Shown one piece after another: positions 1 to 11,114 of a stretch of 64,000 nt of DNA. The translations under genes were made by a program, and so were the position numbers. Source of the stretch: Cucurbitaria berberidis CBS 394.84 (taxonomy: Eukaryota; Ascomycota; Dothideomycetes; Pleosporales; Cucurbitariaceae); assembly GCF_010015615.1 (NCBI RefSeq), contig NW_024468936.1, positions 1,922,001 to 1,986,000 of the forward strand, in the 5' to 3' direction. Each line of letters begins with the position of its first letter. Positions within the stretch are counted from its first letter, which is position 1. The notes beneath the pieces were generated by a model. That model ran no database searches. It worked only from the letters and a program-made list of their open reading frames with translations, and was not told where the DNA came from.

Positions 1-724
1 CTCGTACTACCACCTCGGACGGTCATTCTCGACGAACAAGAACTGCGATTTTGCCCGGTGGTTGGATTTCCACGGTTGTTTAGACCGCTTACTTGCGCCG
101 TCGTGCGCCGAGTGTGTTCGAAATGCAGCCTCCAAATTCCAGACGCCCAATGTAAAAAGGAGGCGGCCCGAATCTAACGGCATGACCGCTTTAACATGTC
201 ATCGTTGGCGTCTGAGGCTACACATCGTCTGTTGGGTGTTGAGACCGCCAAAGCTTGCTAGACAAGACTATCGATTCTTAAAGCCTCGCCTATGATGTTT
301 TAGTGAAAGGAGGGGCCGTGTCACCGCGAAATAGCGTCTTGCCCATGATTAATACACCCGTCGACCTCGCTCCCGCCCTAATGTTCCGTTTCAGGCTACT
401 CCTATTGCGATCCCCGCTCGCTGTTTGTTGCTGTTCTAGGTGGAAGTGAGGGGTTTGTGTCAACGCTGGGCGGTATCTCTTAGAGCTGAGCTTGGAAAAG
501 CTTATTATTATTTGCATGCAAAACATCGCATGAGATGAGTAGCGCGGGCTTTTTGCAGCCGTTGACTTGTCTTGTGGGCAGCGATGAGGCTCTTGGCGGA
601 AAGGCGCGCCCATGCGTGATGCCAGAACCCGCGATACCCCTCTGCTCTCTCGCACAACATCCCCAACGTCCCCAACGAACCCCGCCTTGAGCTGTGACCT
701 CGTCTTCGTATCACCGCAATCACC
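1..724. other. No gene recognised (left edge)
   Basis: Only short overlapping open frames on both strands, none with a recognisable domain or a consistent splice structure. The last part is probably the promoter and 5' UTR of the Nudix gene that starts at 725. Confidence 0.5.
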
Positions 725-1942
725 ATGGCATCCTTCACAAAGGCCTCTGACAAGTCCAAAGTCCTCAAGACGGAGCCGCTGGTTAGTAGCATGCGGCTAT
801 TGAGCCAGACAGCGCCCTGACCCCTTTCAGGACTACCAGGATGCCAGATGGGCCACCCTCGTCAAGTACGTAAGCAGCCACTGTTGAATCTAGACCATCA
901 CCCACAAGTCCCTCTGATAACTGAACCATGGATCATGGAGCATTGACCGTCCCAGAATCACGTACACCGATCCCGAGGGCGTCGAGCGCACATGGGAATC
1001 TGCCGAACGTCTCACCAGGCCCGCCGGGTCTGACATTGACGGTGTTGGCATTGCAGCGATCCTTCAGGATCCAGCAAAGCCGAATGAAGAGCCTCGCATC
1101 ATACTCCAGAAGCAATGGCGACCGCCAGTCAGTACGTGTCCAAGTATGGAATGCTACTGAGATAATCGCTTACTTGGACTCTTTTTCTTGTAGACGCGAC
1201 TGTGATTGAGATCCCTGCAGGCTTGATTGACCCCAACGAGTCGCCAGAGACATGCGCCCTGCGTGAGCTGAAGGTGCAACAGTCCCTACCGCGACTATCA
1301 TCAGACGTTGTTTTGCTAACGAAGCAATAGTACGTGACAAACCTTCTTTCCCATTCTAGGATATCCCTATGCGACTACTTAAGGGATGTCTCATATCCTC
1401 CTATAAAGACCAAGCTGATCGTGTCGCTACTCCCAGGGAAGAGACCGGCTATATCGGGGAGGTAGTCAAGGACCGGAGTTTCGATGTTAGCCCGGTAATG
1501 TTCAATGGTGAGTACCAGCCCAACACGTCCTTAGTCTCTAATGTTGTCAATCTTTATCTCCTTATCGACTCGTGTCTTCTCGTTTATAGCATCGCCGTTA
1601 TCTCCCTCGATGATCGAGATTTGCAAGGCTCTTCAAGTGGAGACTATTTTCCGCCCACGAAATCGTTCAAGCCTCCAAATTTGACTGATACCTGGTGTAG
1701 ATCCAGGCTTCTGTAATACGAATTTGCGCATGATTCACGTCACGGTCGACCTCTCGCGCCCCGAGAACCAGAATCCGAAGCCTGAACTGGAAGATAACGA
1801 GTTCATTGAAACGTTCTCTGTTCCACTCAAGGATCTCTGGGCGGAATGCATCAAGTTTGAGGAACAAGGCTATGCTATTGATGCAAGGGTAGGAACTCTC
1901 GCCGAGGGCATAGAGTTCGCTAAGCGGTGGAAACTGGGTTGA
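725..1942 (+). CDS. ADP-ribose/ADP-sugar pyrophosphatase (Nudix hydrolase, YSA1-like)
   Basis: Nudix hydrolase that would cleave ADP-ribose-type substrates to AMP and a sugar phosphate. Exons read 725-781, 831-865, 956-1131, 1194-1273, 1437-1507 and 1701-1942; all junctions except the fourth keep frame. The protein shows the family's N-terminal part, then IEIPAGLID...ALRELK and EETGY, which together form the Nudix box (G-x5-E-x7-RE-x2-EE-x-G), and the C-terminal ENQNPKPELE...EFIE block typical of YSA1 enzymes. The start at 725 gives a first exon that splices cleanly. The fourth junction lies inside the Nudix box: joining 1273 to 1437 gives one base too many, whereas an alternative acceptor ending at 1359 keeps frame but inserts about 26 residues between RELK and EETG. 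The family call is secure; whether this copy is functional is not. Confidence 0.8.
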
Positions 1943-2796
1943 GCCGAGTTATGGGTTATGCTAATTATTCTCGCTTCATCATGGGATAAAAGGTATGTGC
2001 TCATGATGGCGGGGCATTACTCGTTTCTTCCTTCGAGTTCACCAAATGCGCTTCAGTCGATCGACGATCCTTTACACTAAGCTACTGAGCTACTGCCTCC
2101 AATTAGATCTACGATTCCGGACTACCGCGCAATTTCCCCAGAAAATTACTTGCCCGCGACCCTGTCCAACCGGATGACCCCGCGCCGTTCTATACCCCGC
2201 AAAGGGGTAAGGTCTCTTGCACCACCATGTTTAGCCTGAGCAAGTTCGGAGTGATCCGAGAATCAAAACTTCTGACAAAACCTCATAACCGTGACCCAGG
2301 GTGCACTGCTTGATTCCTACATTCGTTCTCCGGAAAGGGTGCGTACGTCTACTGATCTGTCCATTGTTAGGAATGTACTCAGGCTCTGTCGCTTCAACTT
2401 GACTCAAATGCATCCAACAGACCTGTAATGGCTGACCCGCACTGCTTCGCAAGCACATAACGGCTATATCATCGTCTCTATACCCACGATCCGCTTTAAA
2501 CATATGATTGACCACTAACGGCTTGGAATTCCCACTCACTTGCAGTTGATTGCCGTGGCACAGGGTCCGGTATGGTTTCGATTTTTGCAAGCCCAGATGT
2601 CGGAATCTTTATCGTAATGCAATAACTCCATTTGTAAACCTTAATCAGACCCCTGCCGCTGCTGGCCTGCACTTGGGCTAGACTTGTTTGGTACATGCGC
2701 AGCTTCCGGTATGGTTTCAGTTCACTTATATTCTGCCCTCGGGGCCGAGGATCTTCACCGTTACGTGTACCTTCCTTTTGCGTCAATCCACTCAAC
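1943..2796. other. Intergenic, no gene recognised
   Basis: 3' region of the Nudix gene and promoter of the membrane-protein gene at 2797. A 119-residue minus-strand open frame (2231-2590) has no recognisable motif and I do not treat it as a gene. Confidence 0.5.
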
Positions 2797-4070
2797 ATGT
2801 CTTCAAACAATGCCACCATGGGAAAGAGTCTTGCCAGTCAAAAAACTTGTGTTGGTGTTGCTACAGCACTTACAGTACTTTCAAGTGAGTGGGATGGTGC
2901 TATTAGAGATTTGCTTGAGCTAATAGTATTAGTTGTCGTCGTCGCTCTTCGTGTATATACACGCGCCTTCATAGTGCGAAATCTGGGCAAAGATGATGGG
3001 GCAATGCTGGCTGCCTTAGTAGGTCATCACCGCATCTAAAGAACAAACTTGCTAACAAGTGCAGTTGCTCACTGTCGCATATCTCATCACCATTTTTGTG
3101 CTGCGAGACAATGGAATGGGCTTCAGCGGCCGAGTCCTAAAGCCTGAGCAGATGGTAAACCAAATTCGAACGACCTTGGCGATTGAGATCATATACTACT
3201 TTACTATCAACGCCATCAAGGTGTCTATCCTCTTCTTCTACTTGCGCATCGGTAAGCGTTGAATGTCCTGTGCGAGAACTTCCAGTTGACCACTTTTTAG
3301 CTGCAGAAAAGCGTTTCGGGCACTTGTGCAAAGGAACTGTGTACTTCCTGGGCCTTTTCTGCATCGTGTGTGTAATATGTTGCTTGACGCAATGTATACC
3401 ACTATACAAGATGTGGGATCTCACAGGTATGGTACAAGGGAAATGCATCAATACTACAGCATTGTTTTACAGTAAGACTTGCACACCTTCATTTATCGTA
3501 CTTAGCTCACACAGTGAAGCCACCAGCTCTGTCAACATCGCAATAGATATCTGGATCCTCGTGCTTCCCATCACGACCCTCCTCAAAGTGCGCCGACCAG
3601 GCCGCGAAAAGCTCGCTCTGATTGTGATCTTCAGTCTCGGAATCTTCTCCTGCATCGCCTCAATCGTGCGTCTCCATTCCATCCGAATCTACACCGAATC
3701 CAAGGACCCCTTCTACGACAGCGTACCCATCAACCTCTGGTCCATGGTCGAAGTCAATATGGGAATACTTTGTGCATCTATCCCCGCGCTCAAGGCCTTG
3801 TTCTCCAAAGCCCAACGAGAACGGAGTCAAAACAACAGCGCATACCAATATCATGGCCGCGAACGAACCGGTGGCATTGGCTCTGGGAAAGGCAGTTCAG
3901 GGGCTGGATCAGAGGGAACCATTATCCAGAAAGAATCCTATGACCTCAGAGTAGTGGAGAGTGGCGGCCAGCTTGACACGCGCAAAGGAGCGTATGGAGG
4001 CGGGGCGTGGCTGGCTTCTGACTCGGAGAGAGAAGAGCAGCGCACTATTTTTCCTGAAAGCAGAATCTAA
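2797..4070 (+). CDS. Rhodopsin-domain integral membrane protein (SAT4/PTH11-like family)
   Basis: Fungal seven-helix membrane protein of the SAT4/PTH11-like rhodopsin-domain superfamily; no substrate is known for most members. Exons read 2797-2884, 2927-3018, 3065-3251 and 3301-4070, giving 378 residues. Visible family marks are ALRVYTRAFIVRNLGKDD after helix 1, a lumenal segment with conserved Cys and Trp (CIPLYKMWD), DIWILVLPI in a later helix, and a hydrophilic cytosolic tail rich in Gly, Ser and charged residues. At 3472-3514 lies a perfect GTAAG..CACAG pair of 43 nt; removing it breaks the frame and exposes a stop, while keeping it adds about 14 residues between FYS and SEATSSVN. The gene is otherwise intact. 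A second, broken member of the same superfamily lies at 48288-49185. The role in this fungus is unknown. Confidence 0.72.
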
Positions 4071-6551
4071 GTCGAGTCATCTTCCCTTTTCAACGTCTGC
4101 ATTACTCATAGCAGTACTGCCTGCACTCGCTTGGAGACTCTCACTGTCCATGGCTTACGGAACTTACCCCCTGAGGGCTGAGGTTTCGGTTCGGAGGCGT
4201 TCAAGGCTTTCACCCTAGTAGCACAAATCGAATGATCAGCAAGCGGCGTACCAAAGTCTGGGTATTCGGTCGTGCGATTAACGCACGGAGGCGTTTGCGA
4301 GTGTAACGGTTAATGAAAGGCTATGATGTGGAACGGCCATTATGCCAAGCCGGGATGTTAGGATCTTGTCTCATGGCGTTATCGACGGGTCCAGAACCAA
4401 AGGCCGGCTAATATCAGCATTGTTATGATGCGACGTTTTACGCGAAGATGGGATGCCTGAACAGACATCGAAAGGTGTCATTCCGTCTGAGACGAACTCC
4501 CGTTGCCCGCTGACATCGTTAGCCGAGTATTGTCTCTGCTCGCGTAGCTGATATACGTTAAACGTCTCTTCGAAGTGACATCGGGGTACATGAGATCTAC
4601 ACTGCAGGTACTTTCCCCCGATTTCTGCACCTCAAACTTGTTTATTCTGTTGTCAACGGGCCATTTGCTTCCCCATCGAAACTACCGATGTGCCATCACC
4701 TCGCAGCCTGCATTTTTTCCTATAGCCGATATGCACTACGCGGTTTCGAGTCACGCATATGTTAGTCTCGGATGTCTAACGGAACCAGAGTTCGCGCACG
4801 GAATGCGCTTGGCATTTTTCGCTTGTTTTTGGCAAGTGGAGAGCTCGGTTACGCACGAAGACGTTGATGCTAGCGTTGAGTGACGAGGCGATGCGACTCT
4901 TGATCCACCTTTGCAGCAGGGCTGAAGTGAGCGAGGGAATCTTGCTCGTTTGAGAATGGACCTAAGCTCCCTCAAAGAGAGGTCGCGCGCACCCTGGTTG
5001 AAGACTTTTTAGTATACGTTGATTTCGTCATAGCCAGGACTGTAATCGTGTCTGTTTTCCATGCAGGTGTCAAGACCTTGACTCGAGAAAAGCCAGGGTG
5101 AAGAGGTGCCGCCTTATCCTAAATGGTAGGCAATATTTCGATCCGCTGTTGACCCATGAACCAGATAACAATCTTGCACCAAAGTACCGAGGCATTGAAT
5201 ATTAGTCTCTAGAACGGTGGATGGATTAAGTATCTGTATAACAACCCAAAGTCGCAATGTGGACATATGTGGTTTAGTACGAACCCGTGCAGCTTCCTAC
5301 CTCGGAAAGTTCAACCTTCTTATCTTTGCCTCTTCTTACACTATTTAGGCAGGCGAGCGTTACGCAGGGACATGCATGGCCGGGCCAGTTTCGCTACGAG
5401 CAGTCAAAAGCAATCAGCAAGACTCTCTGCTAGCCACCAATGGGTTCACGCGCTAATCACATCGACAACACCTAAGCTCCGTCCTAATACCACATGCATA
5501 CCGAGGGACGTTGACACTGGCTAGTGAAGCGGTCTAATTCCGAGAGTATCAACAAAGCGGTTTTCCATCAAAGCATTTCTTCAACAAAGGAATATGGCAT
5601 ACGCCACAGTGATCCAACCTCTTTGTTCGGATCAAAGGTGCTTGGACTCGATGTATCACGGGCGTTGCTCTCCCAGTGTCTCGAAAATAAGGTTGTTCCA
5701 CAGCACCTGTTAGCATTACCGCCTTGGTAACACTTCTGCGATAACTTGTATTATGACTGAAGCTGCACCTGCTGAGCCTCTTAGGCTCTGCCATCGGCTC
5801 GGGTGGATGCTGCTTTGAGCACAATACCACAGAGTAAATTAAACAAGCTACTTTGAAGGCAGCCTCAAGAAAGCTTTTCAGAACCAAGAGGGAACTCCAT
5901 TCCATGACACTGATTGATTTAAATCGGTCTGGAAGGCGTCCACGCATTTCAGGAGGCACTCTTTAGGTTCATCCACCTACAGGAAAGAAACTCCATCGGT
6001 AGTTATTAGACTGCCTGATTGAATTCGGTAGGTCTACCGCACCCTAAACTGCCGATTTCGCTAGGGCCGGCCCCTTACACAACAGGGCTGGTTATCCTAC
6101 CAGCATACACGGACATCTCTAGGTAGTGCTGCTGCCTGACTCGAAGGAAGGATGGGAAATGAAAGGAGTCAACCACCAATTGAGAAGAAGGCATACCTGT
6201 TCATGGGATTATGACTTGCGTCCTTTGAAGAAACAGGTGTTGGCGATTCAAAGGCGTGTACAGGAGAAACGGTCTAAGGCTACTATCAGCATCCAATGAA
6301 ATGGTCACTCACTCCAATACTGGCACTACGCATTCATTGTGCCTCAACGTCAGAGGCGGAACAGAAGGGTTGGCATGACACCGAATCCGGCCAGATTGAG
6401 AACAAAGATATAAGCAATTCTTGCCGAACAAAGGGCGCGTGCCTGTATTGGACGTGTCAATGTTCGGACCAAGATGGACGAAGTTGTTTAAACCTCTGTT
6501 TCGCCTGTATGTAGAGTGACTATAGCACGCATACCAGATATATCTCGAACA
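4071..6551. other. 2.5 kb gene-poor stretch
   Basis: No open frame here shows a domain, splice structure or start that I can support. Candidate frames (4575-4883 +, 5549-5959 -, 6296-6514 +) are short and overlap others. It may contain decayed sequence, but no transposon ends or long repeats were recognised by eye. The last 200 bases hold the 5' region of the kinase-like gene. Confidence 0.45.
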
Positions 6552-9338
6552 ATGACAACACCAGCTTTCCCGAACGACAGAATAGCGGACCAGATCTACG
6601 ATATAAGAGCGCCAGCTGAACAGACATTCTGGATAAGTTTATTGCCTAATGAGCGAACCATTTTCCAATGGTTCGCCATTGGCTTCAAAAGGAACAGCTG
6701 GGACAAGGATCAAAGTAAGTGACTTGCATCTTCTTTAGAGATGAGCACTCATATTCTCAATTTAGGAATCCCATCTCAAGATGCTGTTCTCAAAGCATGG
6801 CGAGATGCCGATGAAATTGACCGGGAAACGAACATCGTCCTGGCGAAAGAACGCCCAGATCTTCGACTCAATACGAGCCACTTCGAGGTGAAGTCTGAAA
6901 TATTGTTGGCCTTCGAGGCCTTACTCCCCCGGAATGAGCAGCCTGATTTCGAGTCTCTAGTTCATGGTTTCCAGATATACAATGTTAGAGGTGGGCAGCG
7001 TAAGGACCCCATAGTAACAAAAATGAGCGCAAATAACGAGGATACCTGTAGACAATTCCCAGGATATGATCCGTTGTTGGAACCAAAAGAATAAGGCAAT
7101 GAGGGAAAAGATGATTGCTTACGGAAGGCACCATTATAACCGCTTCCAGAATCACCCTCAAGTACCTGACGTGCGTCCGACAGCTTCCGGTCATCATGGT
7201 CACTGGTTCGAAAATCCGAAACCGGATGCCACTATGGGTGACATCAAGCAAGTGAACGTAGCGGACCCAAAGCCACCGGGAGAAAAGAATAGGCCGGCTG
7301 GCTCACGATGGGTCTTCGAGAAGACTATTTATCAGAATCCGCATGAAACGTATGATAACAAACTTACGCATCGAATCATCCACCTTTTTGCTCTGGTAAC
7401 GGAGGACCGCCAAATTTTGAAGGTGGGCTACCTGTTGTCCATATAATACTCTATTGAAAAAATAGTAGCTGACTAGGATGATAGCGACTGGTTGTCAAAA
7501 TAATTGGTTCTACAGATGTGCTCGGAGTCGTCGGCACCATCATGAGAGAATCCACACATCATGAGGCCCTGTCATTCAAAAACTGCGCGAGCATCCTTGA
7601 TGCGTATGGCTTCTCTATACGCAAGAGGGCATACGGCCCGCAGCTTGGATATATTTATATGGACTATGCACCATTTGGAGACCTGCTAGACTTAATCAAA
7701 AGGCTTCAAGGACAACCAGAGTGGGTAACCTCGAACTGGTGCAGAAGCCTACTGACGTATTCATAGCAAGCAACTTCCTGAGCCATACATATGGTTGATC
7801 TTCCGCGCATTGGCCGAGGCCCTCCTTCTGATGGAAACCGGTATGACGGTTGATAAGGACCAGCCAGCACGTGAGGATGGTCACGTCCTGTATAGCCGTA
7901 ATCGGAAACCGATAGTCAACCCAGACATCAAGCCTATGAACGTCATGCTCGGTGAAGCGCAAGCTGGATTCTATCCTGGATTCAAAACCGCTAAGATGAT
8001 TGATTTCGGTATGTGCTTCGACGACAATAGGTATGCCACTGGAAAAGTGGGTGTTGGCACTCAGGGTAACACTGCCCCAGTAAGTACTTATATGATTCAG
8101 CCTTTCGCTCTTGAGTGGAGCTCACAACGCGATAGGAACACGGTTTTCCGCCTCACCCAAAGTATCGAAACGAGCCAGTCAACATTCAGTCGGAGATATT
8201 TATGGTTGGATTAGTGATACTTAGCCTCATGGAAGGCCGTAACAGAAAAATTACCGACGTAGAACTTTTTAACGAAGGCTTCCAACACTGCGAGGGTTAT
8301 AACAAGTGCTATAGCCATTGGCTAGATGATCTAGTCTTTTTCTGCCTCCAGTTCGCACCTTGGAAGAGACCAAGCTTACACCAGCTCCTCTATAAGACAA
8401 GAAGGGGACTTGAAAGGTGGGAGAGGGTATATGGGTCTGTTGATAAACCAGAAGCTGAGTTGCCTGAATTCGCGATCTATCCGCTTGAGCACCTGGAAGA
8501 GTTTCGCATTGGGGAAACGGCGCCTGAACATTGGTTAGGAATGAAGAAGAGGAAGGCAGAAGAGGCTAGACTCGCTCCAGCTCGGCCTGCAGTAAAGAAG
8601 AGGGCCAAAAATCCCCCACCGCCACGACCCGGACAGATTAGGATGGGTAACGATCGGATTGGACAGCCAGACAAGCCTCCTTTTCGCCCCCCTGGAAAGG
8701 GCCCGGGTCCAAAGAATCCACCCGCGCGACCACCCATCGGCCACCCTGCGGCGGGGAGAGGTCAGATGCATCGACCTCCTCCTTTGCCTATGTATCCGCG
8801 TATTCCTGCTCAAGGCAACCATGCTGCTCCTACAAACAGAGTGCCCAAAATTGTCCCAGGCCCTCTCAACTACATCACGGGACAGCCCAATGTCCCTCCA
8901 GGCCAACCAGCACATGTATCTGGCTCGGCCCGCTATGCTCATCCACCACCAATACAGCCTTTGGGACGACGACGACCGCCAAACGACCGGCCACCACCCC
9001 CACGAACACTCGCTGAGCAGCGAAATGCTAACATGAGGCTAATGCAGAACCAAGCTAGGCAGAGCGCCATACCACGACCTGTCAACCATCCTCAGCCACG
9101 TGTAGCCCCAAGGCCGGCGCTGCAGCCTGGAATGGACCCAGCCCAGATATATGCTGCTGCAGTGCGAGCGCGCAAGAATGTGGCGCCACCTTGGTTTATG
9201 CAGGACCCGGAAAATATTAAGCGGGAAAAAGATGTAGAACCAGATGGTGATTCTGAAGAGGACGATGCGAGTACGTCAGAGGAGAACGGATCACCAGGGG
9301 GCAGGCGGAGCAATCCTATTGATTTAAGTAATGCGTAG
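6552..9338 (+). CDS. Protein-kinase-like protein with long proline-rich C-terminal tail
   Basis: Predicted 840-residue protein from exons 6552-6714, 6766-7013, 7063-7422, 7485-7720, 7767-8079 and 8136-9338; all junctions keep frame. The first 250 residues have no known domain. The kinase fold follows: RLVVKII (beta-3 Lys near 262), catalytic-loop DIKPMN (Asp near 389), MIDFG (Asp near 415) and TAPE at the exon 5/6 junction (near 440), then a C-lobe with the PxKRPS-like KRPSLHQLL. Catalytic residues Lys, Asp, Asn and the DFG Asp are all present, so activity is possible, although the usual HRD His-Arg is replaced by Asn-Pro. Residues from about 585 to 790 are strongly Pro/Arg/Gly-rich (PPPPRPG, PPFRPPGKGPGP), followed by an acidic end (EPDGDSEEDD). 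This looks like a fungal lineage-specific kinase, not a named family; the substrate is unknown. Confidence 0.72.
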
Positions 9339-9425
9339 AGGTAGATGCAGGTAATGGCGTTAGGCGTTATATCAGTTTTGTACTCACCTTCGATCTTTAC
9401 AACCGACTCCGACTACGCTGACCGT

Positions 9426-10346
9426 CTACTCATGATCCGTCTCATTGGGAATGTCATCCCACTCGTCCAACAGCGTAATTGTTTCCTCACACTTCCTACG
9501 AATGAAAACCGGGCTATCGCTGCCTAGTGCAACTCGAATCGGCACCTCCTTTCCCTCCACAATAGCCGTTTTTTTCAGAATATCAATCAGAACCTTGCAA
9601 CCCTTGACCACATCCCCAGGTTGATTATTATCCGTCTTATCCAGCAAATCTCTAATCTGCCCCACGGACGTCTCATCGTACTCCTGAATCTTCTTCTGAC
9701 TCTTAACCTGAGCGCCAGCACTCAGGAACCACGTCCGGAAATACCCAGGCTCGATGACCGTCACGCAGATGCCCAGTGGCGCGAGCTCGTAGTGCATGGC
9801 CTCGAAAATGCCTGAGCGGGCCCATTTAGTGCCGGCGTGGAGAGCGAAGCCCGTGCCGCCGCGCTAGGAGGCGATGTAGCCGAAATTTGCGATGGTGCGG
9901 TGGCCAGGAGTAGAGCGGATGTAAGGGAGAAAGGCTTTGGAGACTTTGAGCATGTCGAAGACGTTAGTGTTGAAGGTGTCGTAGTCTTCTTTTGGTCTGA
10001 ATTGCATTAGGCTAGATTCTTATCTCCGAGCATTTACGACTTTTTCTTCTCTCACTTACGACGTCGCCTCCACCGCGCCGACGAGGATATATATACCCTG
10101 CGGCATTGACTAGGTGGTTGATGTATCTGTAATTCTCATTCACTTCTTTGGCTACCTTCTCGATCTCGGCTAATAGGGAAGTTACGTCCAGGTGAGCGTC
10201 TCAGCGCCTGCCTCCTTTAGGTCGGCAATCCTTGAAGTGTTACGTGCGCTGGCGATGACTTTGTGGCCTCGAAAGAGAGCCTCAAGAGCTATGTATTTGC
10301 CGAAGCCGCTGGAGGCTGCGGTGATGAACTACACTGGTGTAGCCAT
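9426..10346 (-). pseudogene. Short-chain dehydrogenase/reductase pseudogene
   Basis: On the minus strand from the ATG at 10346 the frames spell an SDR oxidoreductase: FITAASSGFGKYIALEAL (Rossmann TGxxxGxG region) and RGHKVIASARN, then DVTSLLAEIEKVA, NHLVNAAGYI and TVIEPGYFRT. It is broken in several places. There is a stop after MATPV, where relatives have Trp. Frameshifts occur before LDVTS and at a TA-dinucleotide run after NAAGY. A TAG follows IAS just before RGGTG. The catalytic Tyr of YxxxK is His (HAGTK), and the first Gly of TGASSG is Ala. Only the last 123 codons (9426-9797) remain open. The TGG-to-TAG change would fit C-to-T mutation, but the indels argue for general decay. No function is expected from this copy. 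Confidence 0.8.
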
Positions 10347-11114
10347 TGTTGATGTTTTCGGTGTTATGATTGAAAGTGAAAAGTTAGTTTATAATGAGCT
10401 CGATACAACCTTTATATCGTCACATTGTTTCTCCATTCCTCACGTCATCACTGATCTAGGTGCCCCACATGCTCATTGGTCCATTGCATACTAAGGCTTT
10501 GCTTACTTTACACTCTGACATCTCCAGGTAACTATGCCTTGGTATTGGTTCAATAAGATTTAGTGTATGCAGCGTAGCGACATGTAAGTGGATTGTACAG
10601 CCAAGGCGAAGAATCGCGGTGTCGACGGAACGATGGTAGAGACACAAAAGCCGGGTTAGCGCTGTAAATCCGGAAGCGCGCTGATGGCCGTCGGAGGTGC
10701 CCAACATATTCGGTGAGTAGTTTAGGAGCTCGGCAACGTCTACGTTGCTAACGCGACGGTTTGTATGCCTGTAGTCACCAGCTACGCTTCCAGCTCTGAT
10801 GCCGTCGCTGCTTGCGCGCTGGCCGACGTCGAACATATCGCGTATATCCAGCACGCCGTGGCTGAACTCTAGGGTCCTCTCGTGGAACGACGTGTACACT
10901 GATGTTTACGCGCGGGCATTGATGAAAGCCCGATGAGGCATTATATTGGCTCGTGAGCTGTGCCTTGTGTCGCAGTAGCAGTTGTATCGGTTGCAGTTTG
11001 GCAATCCGAGTTTGACAGTAATTTGTGGCGAGTTATCCGCATAGGTGGGTGTTTAGTGCACTCTCCAGAGAAGTCCGGAAGTTCATAAAGAGTCTGTTTG
11101 CTGATGGAGACTCA
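10347..11114. other. Intergenic between two decayed genes
   Basis: A 147-codon minus-strand open frame at 10456-10899 has no motif I recognise and could be chance or a remnant. Nothing else is supported. Confidence 0.4.

Noticed and set aside
8477..9313. Long open frames opposite and across the proline-rich tail of the kinase-like gene
   Set aside because: They are composition shadows of the GC-rich Pro codons; the kinase frame has the splice sites and motifs.
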